From Pseudomonadota bacterium (lineage in GTDB: Bacteria; Pseudomonadota; Gammaproteobacteria; Burkholderiales; Burkholderiaceae_C), in NCBI GenBank assembly GCA_023394015.1, contig JAEXBL010000187.1, positions 1-5,584 on the forward strand: a stretch of 5,584 bases of DNA. Reading direction: 5' to 3'. Position 1 is the first letter of the stretch; each line of letters starts with the position of its first letter. The notes beneath the pieces are model-generated. The model did not search any database. It had not been told where the DNA came from and saw nothing but the letters and a program-made list of their open reading frames with translations. Below are positions 5,357 to 5,584 of this stretch, in pieces. Made by a program: the position numbers and the translations under genes.

Positions 5357-5584
5357 GAGCCAATTCCGCCCCGCGCTCGGCCAGCAGCGCCCGCAGCACC
5401 GAGCGGTGGCAGCGCGCCTCGTCCTCGCAATAGCAGCCGATCGAGAAGTTGGTCTGGTGCGACAGCGCCGCCAGCACATCCAGCGTGCGCGCCGCGTCGG
5501 GCGCGGCCATCTCCTTGCGGAACAGGCGGGTGAACAGCGCCCAGTCCTTCTGCGCCTTGGCGGCATCGGGCTCGGTGTGGGTGG
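5349..5584 (-). CDS. DUF488 family protein, C-terminal fragment
   Basis: The last 77 residues of a minus-strand gene whose start lies beyond the window. The fragment reads as a DUF488 C-terminus: a helical part with DWALFTRLFRKEMAAP (13-28 of the fragment), LDVLAALS (34-41), then NFSIGCYCEDEARCHR (45-60) and a final helix SVLRALLAERGAEL. The cysteine-rich strand followed by Cys-His-Arg is the hallmark of the family. Its biochemical function is not known; the conserved cysteines suggest metal binding or redox chemistry, which is only an inference. The final codons (Ala-Pro-Pro-stop) fall in the arm of a GC-rich inverted repeat, so the extreme C-terminus may be repeat-derived. The gene is convergent with engB, with 98 bases between the stops. 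Confidence 0.85.
   Translation of the reverse strand, partial: THTEPDAAKAQKDWALFTRLFRKEMAAPDAARTLDVLAALSHQTNFSIGCYCEDEARCHRSVLRALLAERGAELAPP

Noticed and set aside
4471..5430. A 319-codon minus-strand frame opposite engB
   Set aside because: It is antisense to engB, whose five GTPase motifs are intact, and its composition is that of an antisense shadow.
1..5584. CRISPR array, tRNA, rRNA, transposase, toxin-antitoxin or phage genes
   Set aside because: I looked on both strands and found no spaced direct repeats, no tRNA-like cloverleaf, and no reading frame with such motifs.

Overview
The window is GC-rich DNA, most likely from a betaproteobacterium of the order Burkholderiales, probably Comamonadaceae. 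This placement rests on the protein sequences (CcsB with its WGGYWSWDPKE motif, long ResB, diheme cytochrome c4, EngB with FVGRSNAGKS), on the gene order, and on a C-run/G-run intergenic repeat that I remember from Comamonadaceae genomes. No species can be named from the sequence alone.

Layout. Bases 1-14 may hold the first codons of a minus-strand gene, perhaps msrP. Bases 68-1411 (-) encode CcsB (CcsA/ResC family) and 1460-3574 (-) encode ResB; together these form the System II (Ccs) cytochrome c synthetase. Bases 3575-3792 are a 218-base spacer holding a strong rho-independent terminator for the next gene upstream, and a resB leader with a hairpin, a U-rich run and a possible 19-codon leader ORF. 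Bases 3793-4410 (-) encode a secreted diheme cytochrome c4. Bases 4411-4521 are a divergent promoter region with two overlapping -10-like elements. Bases 4522-5250 (+) encode the ribosome-assembly GTPase EngB (YsxC/YihA). Bases 5251-5348 are a convergent spacer filled largely by GC-rich inverted repeats. Bases 5349-5584 (-) encode the C-terminal end of a DUF488 protein that runs off the window.

How the genes fit together. ResB and CcsB export heme and attach it to CXXCH motifs of apocytochromes in the periplasm. Cytochrome c4, with two CXXCH motifs and a signal peptide, is a natural client encoded next to its assembly machinery. The terminator after cytochrome c4 suggests that c4 and resB-ccsB are separate transcription units. 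EngB is a housekeeping neighbour read in the other direction.

I see no new defence, mobile or biosynthetic system here; this is mainly a conserved housekeeping region. The points most worth a second look are: resB and ccsB lie in one frame separated by a single UGA with an otherwise open 16-codon spacer; CcsB seems to carry an extra two-helix segment ahead of its WWD motif; the resB start lacks a Shine-Dalgarno sequence but has a leader ORF overlapping it as ATGA; and a dispersed-type repeat supplies the stop codon of the DUF488 gene.
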